Shown: positions 31,290-42,870, numbered from the stretch's first letter. The stretch: 64,000 nt of DNA from Favolaschia claudopus (GCA_037176885.1 JAWWNJ010000281.1:1-64000); one strand, 5' to 3'. Notes: generated from the sequence alone by a model not told the origin. A program made the numbers and translations.

Positions 31290-32164
31290 TATGTGCTCCC
31301 GTTCAATAAGGCTGCTGAAGTCCCAGTCGGGCCCAACACTAGGAAACGATGAGCTTCGCCCCTATCTTCAAAAAATTTAATCAATGCTTTGATCACTTGG
31401 CTTTTTCCTGTTCCTCCAACCCCACCAAGATACATTCGAAGCGGTCCTGCATCGTCGTCTACGGCATGATTTGCGACCAAACGGAACGCTCTATTCTGCG
31501 CGCAGTTGAGCTTGAAGTCAGTGCTGACACTTTCAATCGTCTTCTGAGCCTTCTTAGACTTCGCAATGAAGTATTTTGTGAAGTAGAACGAGTCCAGGAG
31601 CGTTATATCATTTCCGATGTTCGGTTCTTTTACCTTTCTTTGTCTGCGCTGGTTCGGAGCATTTTGGAACTTCTGGTGTAGGATTTCATCCCGCAAATTT
31701 CCGACTTTGAGTTTCCACTGACTTCCGGTCAGCTTTGTCTTAGGAACCACTCTTTGAGGTTTGTCGGTACTACCGAGTATAGCCGTCCACTTTGTCCGGT
31801 TCATGACCTTCTCAGTGTCGTTCATCTGGTTTTCTTTCGCTTTTTGTTTTGGGCCTTTAGGCGTAGGCTCGTTTGAGCCTGCAGCCAATTGCTGATGGAG
31901 TTCGGTCAGCTCATCATCTTCCTCATCACTTCTTTCAGAGTCTGATCCGTCACCTTTACCTGTGAACAGCGGCATTGCCCTGCGCTTCCGTCTATCTTCG
32001 GCAGAAAAATCGTCACGAGCGTCATTGCACTCATAGCGAACATTGAAGTTATCCATGAGAGCAGAAGCTTTTGGACCGAATTCATAAGAGCAAAAGGCTT
32101 CATGCCAGCTATCCACCTCTGCTTTCAAGTCCGTTCCTCTCCTCCAAGGCTCAACATGGTACAA
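31290..32164 (-). pseudogene. Helitron helicase, N-terminal part with Walker A
   Basis: Continues the Rep protein into the helicase. It contains an acidic linker (SDSERSDEEDDELTEL), the phrase LNCAQNRAFRLVANHAVDD, and the Walker A motif GGVGGTGKSQVIKAL followed by FLVLGPTGTSAALLNGST. The coding sequence is cut exactly after NGSTY by the TA-flanked element at 30704-31289 and resumes with HSVLGIND on the other side. Confidence 0.88.
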
Positions 32165-34247
32165 CAGTAATGTTCTCGATCACCCTGATCTCGGCGGGGA
32201 AGACTGCCTCCAACAAAATTGGGAATAGTGTTGTTTAGAAGATTGCGGTCAATCTTCAAATAATGAGACTTCCAAAGCGGGTGATTTTTGTGGAAAGATA
32301 AATCATCTTTATCGTCTGTGTTAATGAATCTCGCTTTATCTGTGTTTGTCAAGTCATCTTCAATCCATGGCTCATCAACATCCATGCTATCATCCGCAGC
32401 CTCCTCTTCCAGACTCGCTAGAAACGCTGTCTCTTCAGTGGGAGTACATTTCGCCCGTCTACTTATTTGAATAAAATCTAATAGCGACATGGTTTCTAGA
32501 GCTTTTGGTCTGAATATATAATCATCAGTCGTTGTCGAGCCTACATAGCCAGTCTTGCTTTTCATCAAGACCACCCTATCTGTACCATCATCCTCCTCGG
32601 TGTCTTCCACGCTGTCTTCAACAAATTCCTGATTGTCCAGAGCCCAAGCCCTTTTCACTATCGATACATAAGCCTTCCACCAAAAAACTTTGAACGTCAT
32701 GTTGGTATAGTGATCTGGATTATTCAACAAGTATAAAGAGGCCATCGGACTTCCAATCTGGAGCTTAGAGGTTAACGAATTTACCATCTGCATTAGCATC
32801 AACCGAGAGTTTTCTTTGTTGCGGACGGACCCTCCCAATGTCACGGTAGATCTATCTAATACAGCTTTCACTGCATGGAACATGTGGTACATCTTGAGGC
32901 TTGGCTTTGTGACATAGTCAGATATATATGCCACAACCGCCTTGATAGAAGTTCCTGACAGTAAACTCGTTACATCTGTGTTACACCGGAGACAATAGGT
33001 TAAATCGGGAGTTACGCAGTTGATCATGGGCTCGAGTTTTTTCATATGTATGGACCCGTCTTCCGGGTCCACCTCTGTTTTTGGATAAACCTCTCTCGGA
33101 AACCGAGCACTGCAAGTACCATCTTTTCTCAAGCAACCTTTTACTTCGTACCTCATTCTCGCCCCAGCTTTCAGAGGCTTTGACAAATCTGTGCCTGCGT
33201 ATCCACGCTTACAATCGTGAAATCGTCAACCGTCTCATCGTGTTTGATCCACCATTGACGAAGATCGTAGCAGTCTTTGCACGTCTCCTGTTCGCACACA
33301 TGATCGCTACATCTAGGTGGAGGAGGAGTCGGAAGAGTCTGAGTTGGATCTGTATACCTGATTGGGTTAGGCTTCATCTCCTCATCCCAGATGATATCAT
33401 GAAGTCCATCCCTTCGTCTTGGTCGGAAAGGTACCTTTGCTTTAACATCAGCCATACTACCAGTCAAAAATTCACCAACATGGCAGGATTCCAAATATGC
33501 CACCATTTCTTGTTGGAATTTCCCATCTGGGTTCAGGATGTTATCCCTAATCTGCTGTGGGGAATATGCATTTTTTATCCATATCAGCATATGCATGTGC
33601 AGAGTGAGTCGTCCTTGCTGCTCAACGGTTCCGTAATAGGCGTCTGTATCACCGCACAAACCTCTCTCATTTGTGCCAACCCCCAATATGCCTTTGATGA
33701 AAGCCTCGCACACGAAATGGAAGAAACGAGCGGCAGCAACAGGATTTTCTGAGATCAGTCTTAGTCGCTCATCCACCCCCCTCAGTTTAGGGCTGAATTT
33801 GATCTCAGTATCTGCAAAATATAGACACAGTGGGTGGTTTTTATCCACCGGAGAAAATGTGATAAACCACGAAGGTGCTCCTTTGTACGAGATGAGAGAC
33901 CAAACTTCATTACGCATATACTTTTTCGAAGTCAGTGAACCCGGAATTTCCCCTCCTACATGATCTAGACTTTCTAACAGCTTGAAACAAGCACTCTCAG
34001 CTTCTGTCTTATTCTTAATTGTCTCACCCTTCTCTAAACGAGTAGCTATATCAGTCAGCACATCAGGATCGATGTCAAGCAGATTTTTTGCTATCTCTCC
34101 AAAGTTCTGCCGCTTTGCAAGTAGGTGGCTCCCTGTTCTCGCTCTCTTGATTTGGCTATCGTTAAAGGCAATCATTGGAAAGTATAAGTCGACCTGGAAT
34201 CGCTTGTCATGGTATAAGAGTAAGAGGCGTTTATGCCTGTCCTCTGA
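32125..34247 (-). pseudogene. Helitron Rep (HUH endonuclease) domain
   Basis: Two overlapping frames with one frame change near 33175. From the right: SEDRHKRLLLLYHDKRFQVD, a helical region, motif 1 APSWFITFSPVDKNHPL, then the HUH metal-binding motif GRLTLHMHMLIWI, a Cys/His-rich stretch (CSDHVCEQETCKDCYDL) and, after the frame change, CLRKDGTCSARFPREVY and the two-tyrosine catalytic motif VAYISDYVTKPSLKMYHMF. Helitron Rep nicks the donor strand and forms 5'-phosphotyrosine links with these tyrosines. All three motifs are present; only the frame change breaks the protein. The right-hand edge is the CA-flanked element at 34250-35561. Confidence 0.88.
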
Positions 34248-34526
34248 CATGTCGCAAAAATCGAAATGGGGTTATATCAGGTTATAACCGGTTATAAGTC
34301 TATAATCTGGGCGGTGGGGTATAAAGCTAAGATAGCATTATAAGGACTTACAGCCTTATAGCATTATAGTCAGTTATAACGGTTAGGCTCGATACCAGCC
34401 GTTATAGTGGTAATGACGAGCAAGCAGGTATTACTTACTATAACCACAATACTTTGCTTGCTCGTCATTGCGCCTACAGTAACGGCTGGTGTCGAGCCTA
34501 TATAACGGTGAGTGCGAGAGCATTGA

Positions 34527-34883
34527 CAGCTATCTACAAAACACTGGAGCGCTCCGAAAAAAAGTTCCCATTGATGCGATGACGTCAATTACCATATGAG
34601 GTAGGCACTGCCGGATCCATTGCGTCGACGGCTGGCGCGTCAGGGCGGGGCGACCTCGTGTTGCAGCCTAGGCGGCCATGGTAATCAGGAGCCGCTTGTG
34701 TGCAGGAGGGATGTAGCGGAAGGTATTGTAGGGCATGGTAGGCGAGAGAGACGTTCCAGGAGCAGTGACGAAAGGGCGAGTGTCGTTGGAGAGAGTGGAG
34801 CGGGCTGGCCGAATTAGGCAGGAGCTGTCAAAACCGTTGTGTGAACTTTTTTTCGGAGCGCTCCAGTGTTTTGTAGATAGCTG
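34527..34883. mobile_element. Nested foldback element, CAGCTATCTAC ends
   Basis: 357 bp with about 40-bp inverted arms (CAGCTATCTACAAAACACTG, GGAGCGCTCCGAAAAAAAGTT) inside the 1.3-kb element. The flanking dinucleotide is GA on both sides (34525-34526, 34884-34885). Confidence 0.75.
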
Positions 34884-35000
34884 GAAAATTCTTTTCTCTC
34901 AACCCCGCCGCATCCCGACACTCACGCCCCCGCGGTAGCTGTCAACCCCGCCGCATCCCGACACTCACGCTACCGCGGGGGCGTGAAGCGGTGTGAGACG

Positions 35001-35084
35001 GCTGCAAGCGGCGGGATTTGAACTCCCGATCGTCTCATGCGCAGTGAAATCATACACCATTACCGCTCCACCAAGGAGCCATTG
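35001..35084 (-). tRNA. tRNA-like sequence (degenerate or SINE-type)
   Basis: On the minus strand, an A box TGGTGGAGCGG (35073-35063) and a B box AGTTCAAATCC (35024-35014) fit the RNA polymerase III consensus, with a perfect T-arm CGGGA-GTTCAAA-TCCCG. The acceptor ends pair only GGCT/AGCC and I cannot fold a clean anticodon arm, so this is a tRNA pseudogene, an intron-containing tRNA, or the head of a SINE. It lies inside the mobile element at 34250-35561. Confidence 0.5.
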
Positions 35085-35563
35085 GAGAAAGGGTTTTCCT
35101 GCGCCATATATGCCGTTACTACTGTACCGATCTGTATGGAGGCAACGCTCTGAGATGCGTTACGCGCCGTTGCTAGCCTTTTATGGTAATTTGCTGTGCA
35201 AAAGCAGTGCAAAATTACCATATATGGGACGATTTGTAAGCAAAAATGGCTCTGCGTTATGCGTTATGTTGCTACCATACATATCGGTACAGTATACATG
35301 ATGTCATTTTATTTGCCTTGAGGCTCCACGCACCAACCATGCACGGCTCAAAATCAAATCTTTTGTTCGTAATCTGTACGATGAGGTTGCATAGGGAGGT
35401 AGGTAGTCTGGATTGCAGAATGGATCCAGAGCCATTAGGATGCGCCTGAGGTATAAGCTGTTATCAGCTAGGTTATAACCTCACTATAACCTTGCTATAA
35501 CCGGTTATATCGGCTGTAAGTGGTTATAATCTCTTATCTCTAACTTTCGATTTTTGCGACACA

Positions 35564-37679
35564 GTCTATTTTTGTGGTCAGGGTGACCAAGTCCACACAA
35601 ACCGTAGGGAAATAACCAAGGAAACATTTGAGGATACAATTGTACATTTTGATACAAAGACTCAGGCGACTCCGCGTGTCCAACACCCAGAGTTTGACCT
35701 CCCTTCCTCAGATGGGACAAAGCCTTCGCTTTTAATGTCTTGATATCAGTAGGATCATATTGAGCACCACTGAGGCCAGCGACTGCAAATGAGCATGGTC
35801 CACTCTCTGTGCCCTCATCTTCATGACCACCATTAGGGTTATTCACACCTCACCTTTTTGGTTCCCTTTTTGCGTCCTTTTTGCTCTGCTTTTTCTCTTC
35901 CTTTTTGCTGATTTTGCATTTTGGTCAAAAAAGCTCGGTAGAACTTCTTTCTTTTTGTAAACTTTACCTCTTTACACCTCTGAATGGAAAAGTCAACATG
36001 TACTAGGCAAGGAATGAAAGGAATGTGGAAAAGGAAGAAAGTCGAGTCGAAAAATGTAGGTAAAAAGGCAGTTCTGAGCGGAGCGTTCACACATTCCTTT
36101 TTGCAGCCCATTTTTCGCTCCCATTTTTCTACTGTTTTGGCTAGTACTATACAGTTGATCCCATCTTTCTTCATAGATCTTCCCTTTTTAACTATTAGAT
36201 TGGAAAAGGCAAAAAAAACTGGGCAAAAAACGAAGAGAATGCCGAAAACAGCAAAAAAGGAAGTGAAAAAGGGAGCGAAAAAGGGGAGGAAAAAGGAATG
36301 TGTGAACGACCCTATTATCAACGCTCATGGCATCCACAATCAAGTTGGACTCGTCAACATCTGTTTCCTTCCAGTCGACGCTGCAAGGAATACCAGACTC
36401 AGGAAGCGCTGTCAAATTCTCTTTAGATACATTAAGCGACTCATAATCGCTATGATTTAATTTCAACCATTCTAGAGCATCGGCAACGCGCTGACGTCTA
36501 ACGAGCATAGGGGTTCGAACATAATCCGCTTCAGTGGGCTTTGCAGAACCCAGGAAGATAAATGCCAGAACTTCGCTTATCTCATCTAGCGATGGAGGCA
36601 GAGTGTGGTATACTTTTGCCACTGGGGTTTGGAACATAATGGCATTGGCCGTCATTTTCCCTCTCCCGGATGCTACTCTCACCACACATCTGTTGTGCCT
36701 TACCTTTGAGATCAACATCTTTTCCGCAAACGACAAGCCCTTCAGCTGCCAAGGGACTGTACCAATCCAAAGATGATTGGCAAGAGCCTGTGCGGGAATG
36801 TTGCCTCGCAATAATTTCTCTTCACAGTCTGTACACACGGAGTCACACCCATCTGCTAAGACGGGTCCTTCCAGACTACATATAGGATCCTCGCAGCGGA
36901 TCCGCTCTTTCCTGGTCACGCCGTCTGCTCTCAGCAAATCCCAGTTGAACTGGACCTCAGTTTTCTTAGTCAACTCGCTGAGTAGAGTCAGCTGCCCGCA
37001 AACCGCGCATCCACTTTCCTCAAACGAATCAGGTTCGAACTCCTTGGCAAAACCTGAGATAATACAATGTCTTACAGCTTCACTTGCTGGATCCGGAGGA
37101 AACTTAGAATCGTCGTTACGAATCTCTGCCTCTGCAAGCCTAGCTTCAGCCGCCTTTGATCTCTTTTTTTTCAGAGCTTCGCTTGTCTTGCTTCACGGCT
37201 GTACGGTCGACTTTGAAAATTGCGACTGCTGAGCGACATTCCGCATGTCGAGGACAAGAGTGATCGCACAATGCTTGTACCCGATCTTGGCCTTTCATCT
37301 TATTTGCGTACCGCACTTCATGTACCTGGGCTACCAATTTAATTTGCGGTTTTGTCAGTTTGTCGGCTATCGTTCTGAGAGGAATATTAGCGCATACCAG
37401 CGAGTCGTCTCCTAGAATATCTTCTGTTACATCTTTGACATGCCTGTATGTTTGAAACTTCAATTCAGCACCTTCCGGAATGACAGTTGCTCCTAGGCAG
37501 ATCCAAGGATTGATCTCACTTGATACAAATTTCTTTGTCCTACCGCCTCCTGAGTAACCTCCTGTGCGAAATGAAACGGTCGGAATATTATCGTCAGCAA
37601 GACTTTTGAGGCAAGCACTGAATATCATAAACAATAGAAAACAAAGCCTTATGGACGCCTTACGTGGAAAAAAGAACAA
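35564..37679 (-). pseudogene. Helitron N-terminal region
   Basis: From the right: 37679-37146 with SLADDNIPTVSFRTGGYSGG and CDHSCPRHAECRSAVAIFKV; 37140-36990 with CAVCGQLTLLSEL; 36973-36317 with the zinc-finger-like CEDPICSLEGP, NHLWIGTVPWQLKGLSFAEK and IMFQTPVAKVYHTLP, the region that precedes Rep in basidiomycete Helitrons; and 35831-35564 with TESGPCSFAVAGLSGAQYD and YPQMFPWLFPYGLCGLGHPD. The 479-bp element at 35835-36313 splits the protein between AMSVDN and GGHEDEG in frame. Small frame changes occur near 36975 and 37145. Role: probably DNA end recognition, which is inference. Confidence 0.75.
35835..36313. mobile_element. TIR element with 3-bp TSD (ATT) in the Helitron
   Basis: 479 bp, ends AGGGTTATTCACAC and the inverse GTGTGAACGACCCT, with ATT on both sides (35832-35834 and 36314-36316). 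Removal restores the in-frame phrase MSVDNGGHEDEG. Both arms contain CTTTTT/AAAAAG words about every 10 bp. The 3-bp duplication suits PIF/Harbinger, though ATT is not that family's usual TWA. Confidence 0.85.
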
Positions 37680-38187
37680 AAAAAAACAGGAGACATCTTT
37701 TATCAGCTCTGTATAACTCGTTGTCTTCTGTCAGCAGTACTTTCCAGTCATGCTTCAGCGTTAGATATCTCATGAACCTTCGCAACAAACGTCTGCAAAG
37801 ATTACCTGGTTCATAAAAACCACAGTTTGCATAAGCGTACAATAATTGAATCCAGTAAGTAGCTGAGGCCGCTTCAAACCACTCAACTTTCGATAAATGC
37901 TCGCTCAAATTCGACGAGGTTTTGGAGCCGCTATTCAGTTCTGATTTAAATTGCCCTAAGGCATTCGCGGAACGAGTGTCCGAGGGCAGAAGCCCGGTAT
38001 GATTGAGGCACAATGTAGCGTTCACGTAGTACAAGTAGATATACAATAGCGAAGCCACAGAGATAAGCAGAAGTGAATGGGGCCTCATATGCGGTCGATC
38101 GATGTGGTGGTCAGGAGCAAGAGGTGATATTACGGCACGCACTGGATCACACACAGTGTTAACATCTGATGCGGCAGGCTCAGGCAC
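37660..38187 (-). CDS. Hypothetical protein upstream of the Helitron
   Basis: A 175-residue open frame with a hydrophobic segment (LLLISVASLLYIYLYYVNAT) and WIQLLYAYANCGFYEPGNLC. The C-terminal end overlaps the T-rich start of the Helitron N-terminal region. No family recognised. It could be a 5' exon of the Helitron protein, a captured fragment or a chance frame. Confidence 0.3.
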   Translation of the reverse strand: MPEPAASDVNTVCDPVRAVISPLAPDHHIDRPHMRPHSLLLISVASLLYIYLYYVNATLCLNHTGLLPSDTRSANALGQFKSELNSGSKTSSNLSEHLSKVEWFEAASATYWIQLLYAYANCGFYEPGNLCRRLLRRFMRYLTLKHDWKVLLTEDNELYRADKRCLLFFFVLFST

Positions 38188-38426
38188 GGGTGGCGGACCG
38201 ATACTCCGATGCCACGTGACAAATCATAATAAATATCCGACCAAGTGCCTCCGAGTGTGGCGGGGTGGTATCTGTGGGACGGCCGTGGGTTAGATCCAGC
38301 AAAGTCGGGAATTCACAGAAATCTTTTTAGAGCATTGAGAATCAAAGTCTCCGCATGTGAGTAATGTATTAACAAAATGAGAAGCATATCAACAGTAAGT
38401 ATCGCGTCTAGCGCAAACTATATGCA

Positions 38427-39309
38427 CTAGGATTCTTCCCCTGATTTCCTCGTAAACTGCAATTCTGGTCCATCAAACTTGTAAAAACGGCCTCGCTCGG
38501 AGCCTTCCAATTCCTTCTTTAAGAGAGCGGGGAGCTCTTTGCCGTAAGAGTTGAGAGCTGTCCTCATACGTGCTGTGAACTTTGCAGTTGTAGAGGTAGT
38601 GAATATGTCAGCAGTGGGCTTTGTTGCCGCGACCACCTTGTGGTATCGATGTAGCATAGCCGACATGTGGATCAGGCAAGGCTACATTAATGTTTAAGTA
38701 TCAGCCAATCGAGTGTTGTAGCAGTAAACGAACCGTAAATATATCTGCCTCCAAGTTCAAAATCTCTCCTGTTGTGTTTGAGCCATCAAAAGTCGATGAC
38801 ATCCACTCCCGCCTGGGCGGTCTGTAACACATTAGATTGCGAAAGATTTACAATTGAGTGCCTTACCCATTGTAGAATGCATCCAGAACATGCACACACG
38901 CACATAAACGGGCCATAGAGCCACATGTTCTGCATTTGTTAGTAAGTGCGGTTGCATAATAATATGCATGAAGACGCTGATGCTCTCTCGTATTCGCGAA
39001 GCACAGAGAAAATAACCTCCACGAGTCAGTGTCGCCGGCTGAGCAACACCTTCCCAAATTCCGTCAACTCCGATGACTGCGTCTTTGTGTTGGTTTCGCC
39101 GGCATAACCAGCAACTTTGTCTCATAAAGTGCAGCCAAAAGCAGTGAGAAACATGATGAATCCGGTTGTTTTTTGTGCGTAGACTGGATCAACTCCAGGA
39201 GTACAGGCCCTTTGTGCCATTTCAACGTGCTTGTGGTGGTTCTGCTGTGCGGTAGAGCGGATTTGATGGAAATTTCCTTATTTGGTAAGGAAATTTGATT
39301 TTGCCGCAA
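38427..39309 (-). CDS. Possible multi-exon gene of unknown function
   Basis: The 3' exon 38666-38427 encodes a well-formed 79-residue end (TTAKFTARMRTALNSYGKEL, FYKFDGPELQFTRKSGEES). Upstream frames at 38.83-39.31 kb look coding in part (PVLLELIQSTHKK) but splice joints were not resolved and one intron would be needed near 38.67-38.83 kb. No domain recognised; expansion as an agaricomycete family is possible. Confidence 0.35.
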
Positions 39310-39510
39310 CTCTCGCTCGCTTGTGACTCATGTCACAGCCATCACAACAGTCAACAACGGCGCATATCACTCGCTCCCCAGGCTAAACGGCGGCCCAAAT
39401 ATTTCAACCTCCGTGTGAAATGTGTTCAGTGTATGTCGATATATCATCATGTTTACAGGAATCTTTGTTTTCATGCCAGAAAACATGAATTTTCGCTGAA
39501 TTTCCGCAAA

Positions 39511-39925
39511 ATCAACGTCCTGTGAGCCCTGAAGCTCGAAAATAAAAAATTTGAGACAGTACTTCTACAAAGGCAATGAATTGATAGATAGTCCTAATTT
39601 GGTCTTAGTGAATCCCTTGTGAAATGAAAAGGTTATCAGCATTTTACTTTGATAATTGCATTGATCACCTCCTTATGATTGTTGCTGATTCATTTATCCT
39701 GCTCAAACCTCCGTGAAATCAACGTCCTGTGAGCCCTGAAGCTCGAAAATAAAAAATTTGGGACAGTACTTCTACAAAGGCAATGAATTGATAGATAGTC
39801 CTACTTTGGTCTTAGTGAATCCCTTGTGTGTGAAATGAAAAGGTTATCAAAAATTTTACTTTGATAATTGCATTGATCACCTCCTTATGATTGTTGCTGC
39901 CATTTATCCTGCTCAAACCCTCAAG
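39511..39925. repeat. Imperfect 207-bp tandem duplication
   Basis: ATCAACGTCCTGTGAGCCCT begins both copies (39511 and 39718), which run through GATAGATAGTCCTA and TTGATCACCTCCTTATGATT. Single-base and short indel differences show that it is old. Confidence 0.85.
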
Positions 39926-42221
39926 ACATGTTGCTACTGATAGAGCATACCAGCTGTATCTAAATTCTCCGGTGGGCGGTTCCGAGCGATCACCATAGAA
40001 ATGTATCTCCTCCTTCAAATCTCTCCGAATCCTTTGACTATCACGGACAAATCCCCCAACTAAACAAAAGTGCTATGCCGGATCTTTTTTATTTTCCCTC
40101 ACATATTGTGTGATGGTCGGGTTTTCCAATAACAAGGCAATTATTAGACCAAATCACATAAAAATCAAAAATCCGGCATGGTACTTCTGTTTCAATGCTC
40201 GTTTCCTACAATATTCACCGAGTGACCTAAGGGATTGGATGTCGTTTGAAGAGGTTGAAGCCTTTGCGAAGTTGGAACCAAGGTGCTCAGCCAACCAAAC
40301 ACGAACAAAGCTGCCGTTTTCGGCAAGGGGCATAGTATGTACTATGTTTTGCCCACCTCGGCAGCCCCGGCCCCGAATGGATGACTCCTGACTCCTGGCG
40401 CTTCCCTCCAGATCTTAGAGGGGTGATGGTGTACTGTGATTTTGTGATCACAGCAACCTCCCGAGTGCCCCAGGGTCCAACGTCGGCCAGACAATTAGAC
40501 TGACTAGGCCCCTTCCTGGGAGAAAAGGGTGCCGCGCACAGTGTCCGCCAATCAATTGCGGAAAGTAAACTCGACAACGAGTGCTGTAAATCTGAGAAAA
40601 TGCGTTCCATATCCCCTTGGGTCACGAGTCTAACCTCTGATAACCCATACTCTCCAGTACATATAAGTATATTGTAGCGCTAGTACGCATTCTGTTCGAT
40701 TTTTGTTTTTGGCGTCGTGGCTTTGTCCTCAAATGGAGGCCCCAAAACTATGCTACTGTCGCCACCTGCATTTACCACGGACTGTTCCCTCATTAATTCA
40801 AATTTTGAGGACAAGTCCTCTCCCGCATGGGTGAGTTTACGCCGTTTGTGTAATGTCCTGGGGAGCGCGGGGGGCGACTCAGAGAGGTTTAGACTATGGC
40901 TCCCGGTAGGCTGCTGAAGAGACGCTCACCCTTGCTAATTTTTGCTGCACTGCAGGCGGAGTTACGGGTGGTACCCCCCTCTTCCTGCGCCTCTTATTAA
41001 TGGCCGGCTTCGTTTTTTGTGGTCGACTTTCGGCCATGTACGTATGTATAAGAATACTTGCAAGTAAGTTCGCCTCTTATATTGTCCCCGGGCCCGCAAC
41101 TCTATGGCTCGGAGGTGCAGATGGAGGGTCTGATTTAGAACGATAAAGACCCAATATCACATCTCTTCAATGTAACAAGACTCGCCTCCGCTTCGCTCCG
41201 GCCCCCATGCCAAGATCTAGCAGAATTTTCCGCGCAGAAAATATAAATGTTAGAATTCCAGGCTCCGAATCAATGCCGATGGTGCGAGTTAGTTCAATCC
41301 ATTGAAAGAGGGCCGAGACGGCCAAGAATGAAATCTTGAGGCGGAATCTTGAGGCGGAAATATTCCGATCGAGACAAGGGGTGGCGGTAACAAAAGTTCT
41401 TGACCAGGACTACCCAAAACCTTCCTGTCAAGACCCCGGAAACCAGACCCACCACCAGTCGGCAATCAGCTGATGCTTGCTTACAGCAGTTTGCAGATGT
41501 AATGCAGACTCGGGAGTCGGCCTCCAGGCTGACGGAGAGGCGCCGTCGCCGTCGCCTCGCCCTTTAGGCTTTGGCATCGAAAATGATGAGTGGTACGAGA
41601 GAAGGGAGAAAACATTTGATATGCGGCCTCATTCTACCCGAATTCTACGCGAGATTCTCAGAGAGATTGTTCCCAACGGACTCAGTCTTCTCAAGGATTG
41701 AGATTTACTAGTAGTTCGCCGTAACACATCCATGTTGTCAAGATGCCTCTTGGTCCGGTACCACCATCTGCCCCCAGGGCGCTTCCCAGGGGCCAGCGCT
41801 ACCATCCAGAATCTTCCCAAAATAATCTACGCTGTTAAATTTCGCAAAACTACCAATGCTAAATCCTGCACCGTTCCTCTTGCCGACTGGAATACCATTC
41901 GAGCGCTTGCCGCCGCACTTGTACAGCAGCCTGCTGCCAACTCAAATACCACCCGGGAGGGTCCATATATCCCCTGAGTTGAGAATTGCTGCATTAATTA
42001 AAATATTAGAATGAGTTCATGTGAAGATCCAGTCTCTAGCCTACCTCACCGTGCTCGCCCAAGTGATTTTGGCCAGTTTTGCAGGCTGAACCACGGAACT
42101 TAACCACGCTTGATACCTCTTGACAAACTACTACCCCCCAAAAAATTGAAAAAAATTGATGTGACCCCAATCGACTCCATTTGCATGAAATAGGTTGTTC
42201 TATTTTTAGGGGTGGCATCAG
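39926..42221. other. Gene-poor interval
   Basis: Only short, unconvincing frames (for example 40287-40625 minus and 41477-41980 plus). GC-richer patches at 40.3-41.0 and 41.2-41.95 kb could be decayed genes, but no domain is recognisable. Confidence 0.5.
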
Positions 42222-42701
42222 ATGGCGCCGCCACTGTACGAACCCGACGCGGTCTCGTTCGACGGCCCCGACCACGTTATGGACGACGACTTTGCCTCGG
42301 GGATTGACAAGAGAGACAACGCCTCTGTCGTCAACTCCCTGAAACTTGAACCGACCCAGGACGACACCTTCCGCAATATAATCTCCGACCTGCTCGTACA
42401 GAATATCAAGAACTCTCTCTCGGACGCCATCACCTGCTTTGAAAAATTTGCGGCGGCCAACAACGGTGCTCTCCCAACACTCGACGCCGTGGACATCACC
42501 AGAATCAACAGGTCTATCGCATCGTCCACGGAAACACGGAAATAGAACAACTCATGGCGAAACACAACGAAGAATTAGAACGTACGTCTCAGCAATACAA
42601 TGAGCTGAAATCCTTGTTCGTAGGAATGGCGAACACAATGCACAACATGGAGGCGCAGCTCCTTGACAAAATGAACAAGCTAGGCATCGTTTGCGGCTGT
42701 T
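42222..42701 (+). pseudogene. Coiled-coil protein frameshifted by an 8-bp repeat
   Basis: A 107-residue frame (42222-42545) with an acidic start and IKNSLSDAITCFEKFAAANN ends just after ACGGAAAC-ACGGAAAT. Deleting one copy of the 8-bp direct repeat joins it to a second frame (from 42540) reading EIEQLMAKHNEELERTSQQY and MHNMEAQLLDKMNKLG, a heptad-like helix. The whole would be about 165 residues of mostly helical protein. Function unknown; it stands directly beside a transposase fragment, and may belong to the same element. Confidence 0.45.
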
Positions 42702-42870
42702 TTGCTGAAGGGGAAGTACAGTGTGGATGGCCTCTCGCAGGTCTTCCGCGGAGCAGAGACTATGATATGGTGCCTTGCGTTGCTCGAGAGACTCTTTCCA
42801 GCCCAACACCGCCGTCTTGGGATCAACATTCATGTGGGCATGAACTCGCGAGAAGAAGTCCTCAGCGTAC
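42702..42870 (-). pseudogene. Fragment of a transposon accessory protein (PB1-like segment)
   Basis: The minus strand reads DFFSRVHAHMNVDPKTAVLG-WKES and PYHSLCSAEDLREAI, clearly homologous to residues 18-60 of the accessory protein at 53748-54845 (DFLSRITAQMNVDPTSATLG, PYHRLSSEDDVRDAF). Only this segment survives; it then runs into unrelated sequence. See the finding on the accessory gene. Confidence 0.7.

Larger units (their letters stand above)
34250..35561. mobile_element. 1.3-kb TIR element in the Helitron Rep gene
   Basis: 1,312 bp with 16-bp inverted ends TGTCGCAAAAATCGAA and the dinucleotide CA on both sides (34248-34249 and 35562-35563). Removing the element and one CA rejoins the Rep frame as HKNRLSEDRHK. 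Both ends are rich in GGTTATAACC-like words, and the centre carries a second nested foldback element, a GC-rich duplicated palindrome and a tRNA-like sequence. No protein recognised. Confidence 0.85.
28570..37680 (-). mobile_element. Helitron (rolling-circle transposon), heavily interrupted
   Basis: Minus-strand coding blocks read, from right to left: N-terminal Cys-rich regions, a helitron helicase-like (Rep, HUH) domain and a PIF1-type helicase, the defining pair of Helitrons. Four TIR elements are inserted in it (29330, 30704, 34250, 35835), adding about 2.8 kb. The exact ends (5' TC, 3' hairpin plus CTRR) were not established; a candidate 3' end with CCTAG lies near 28557. The limits given are those of the coding blocks plus margins. 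Confidence 0.85.
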
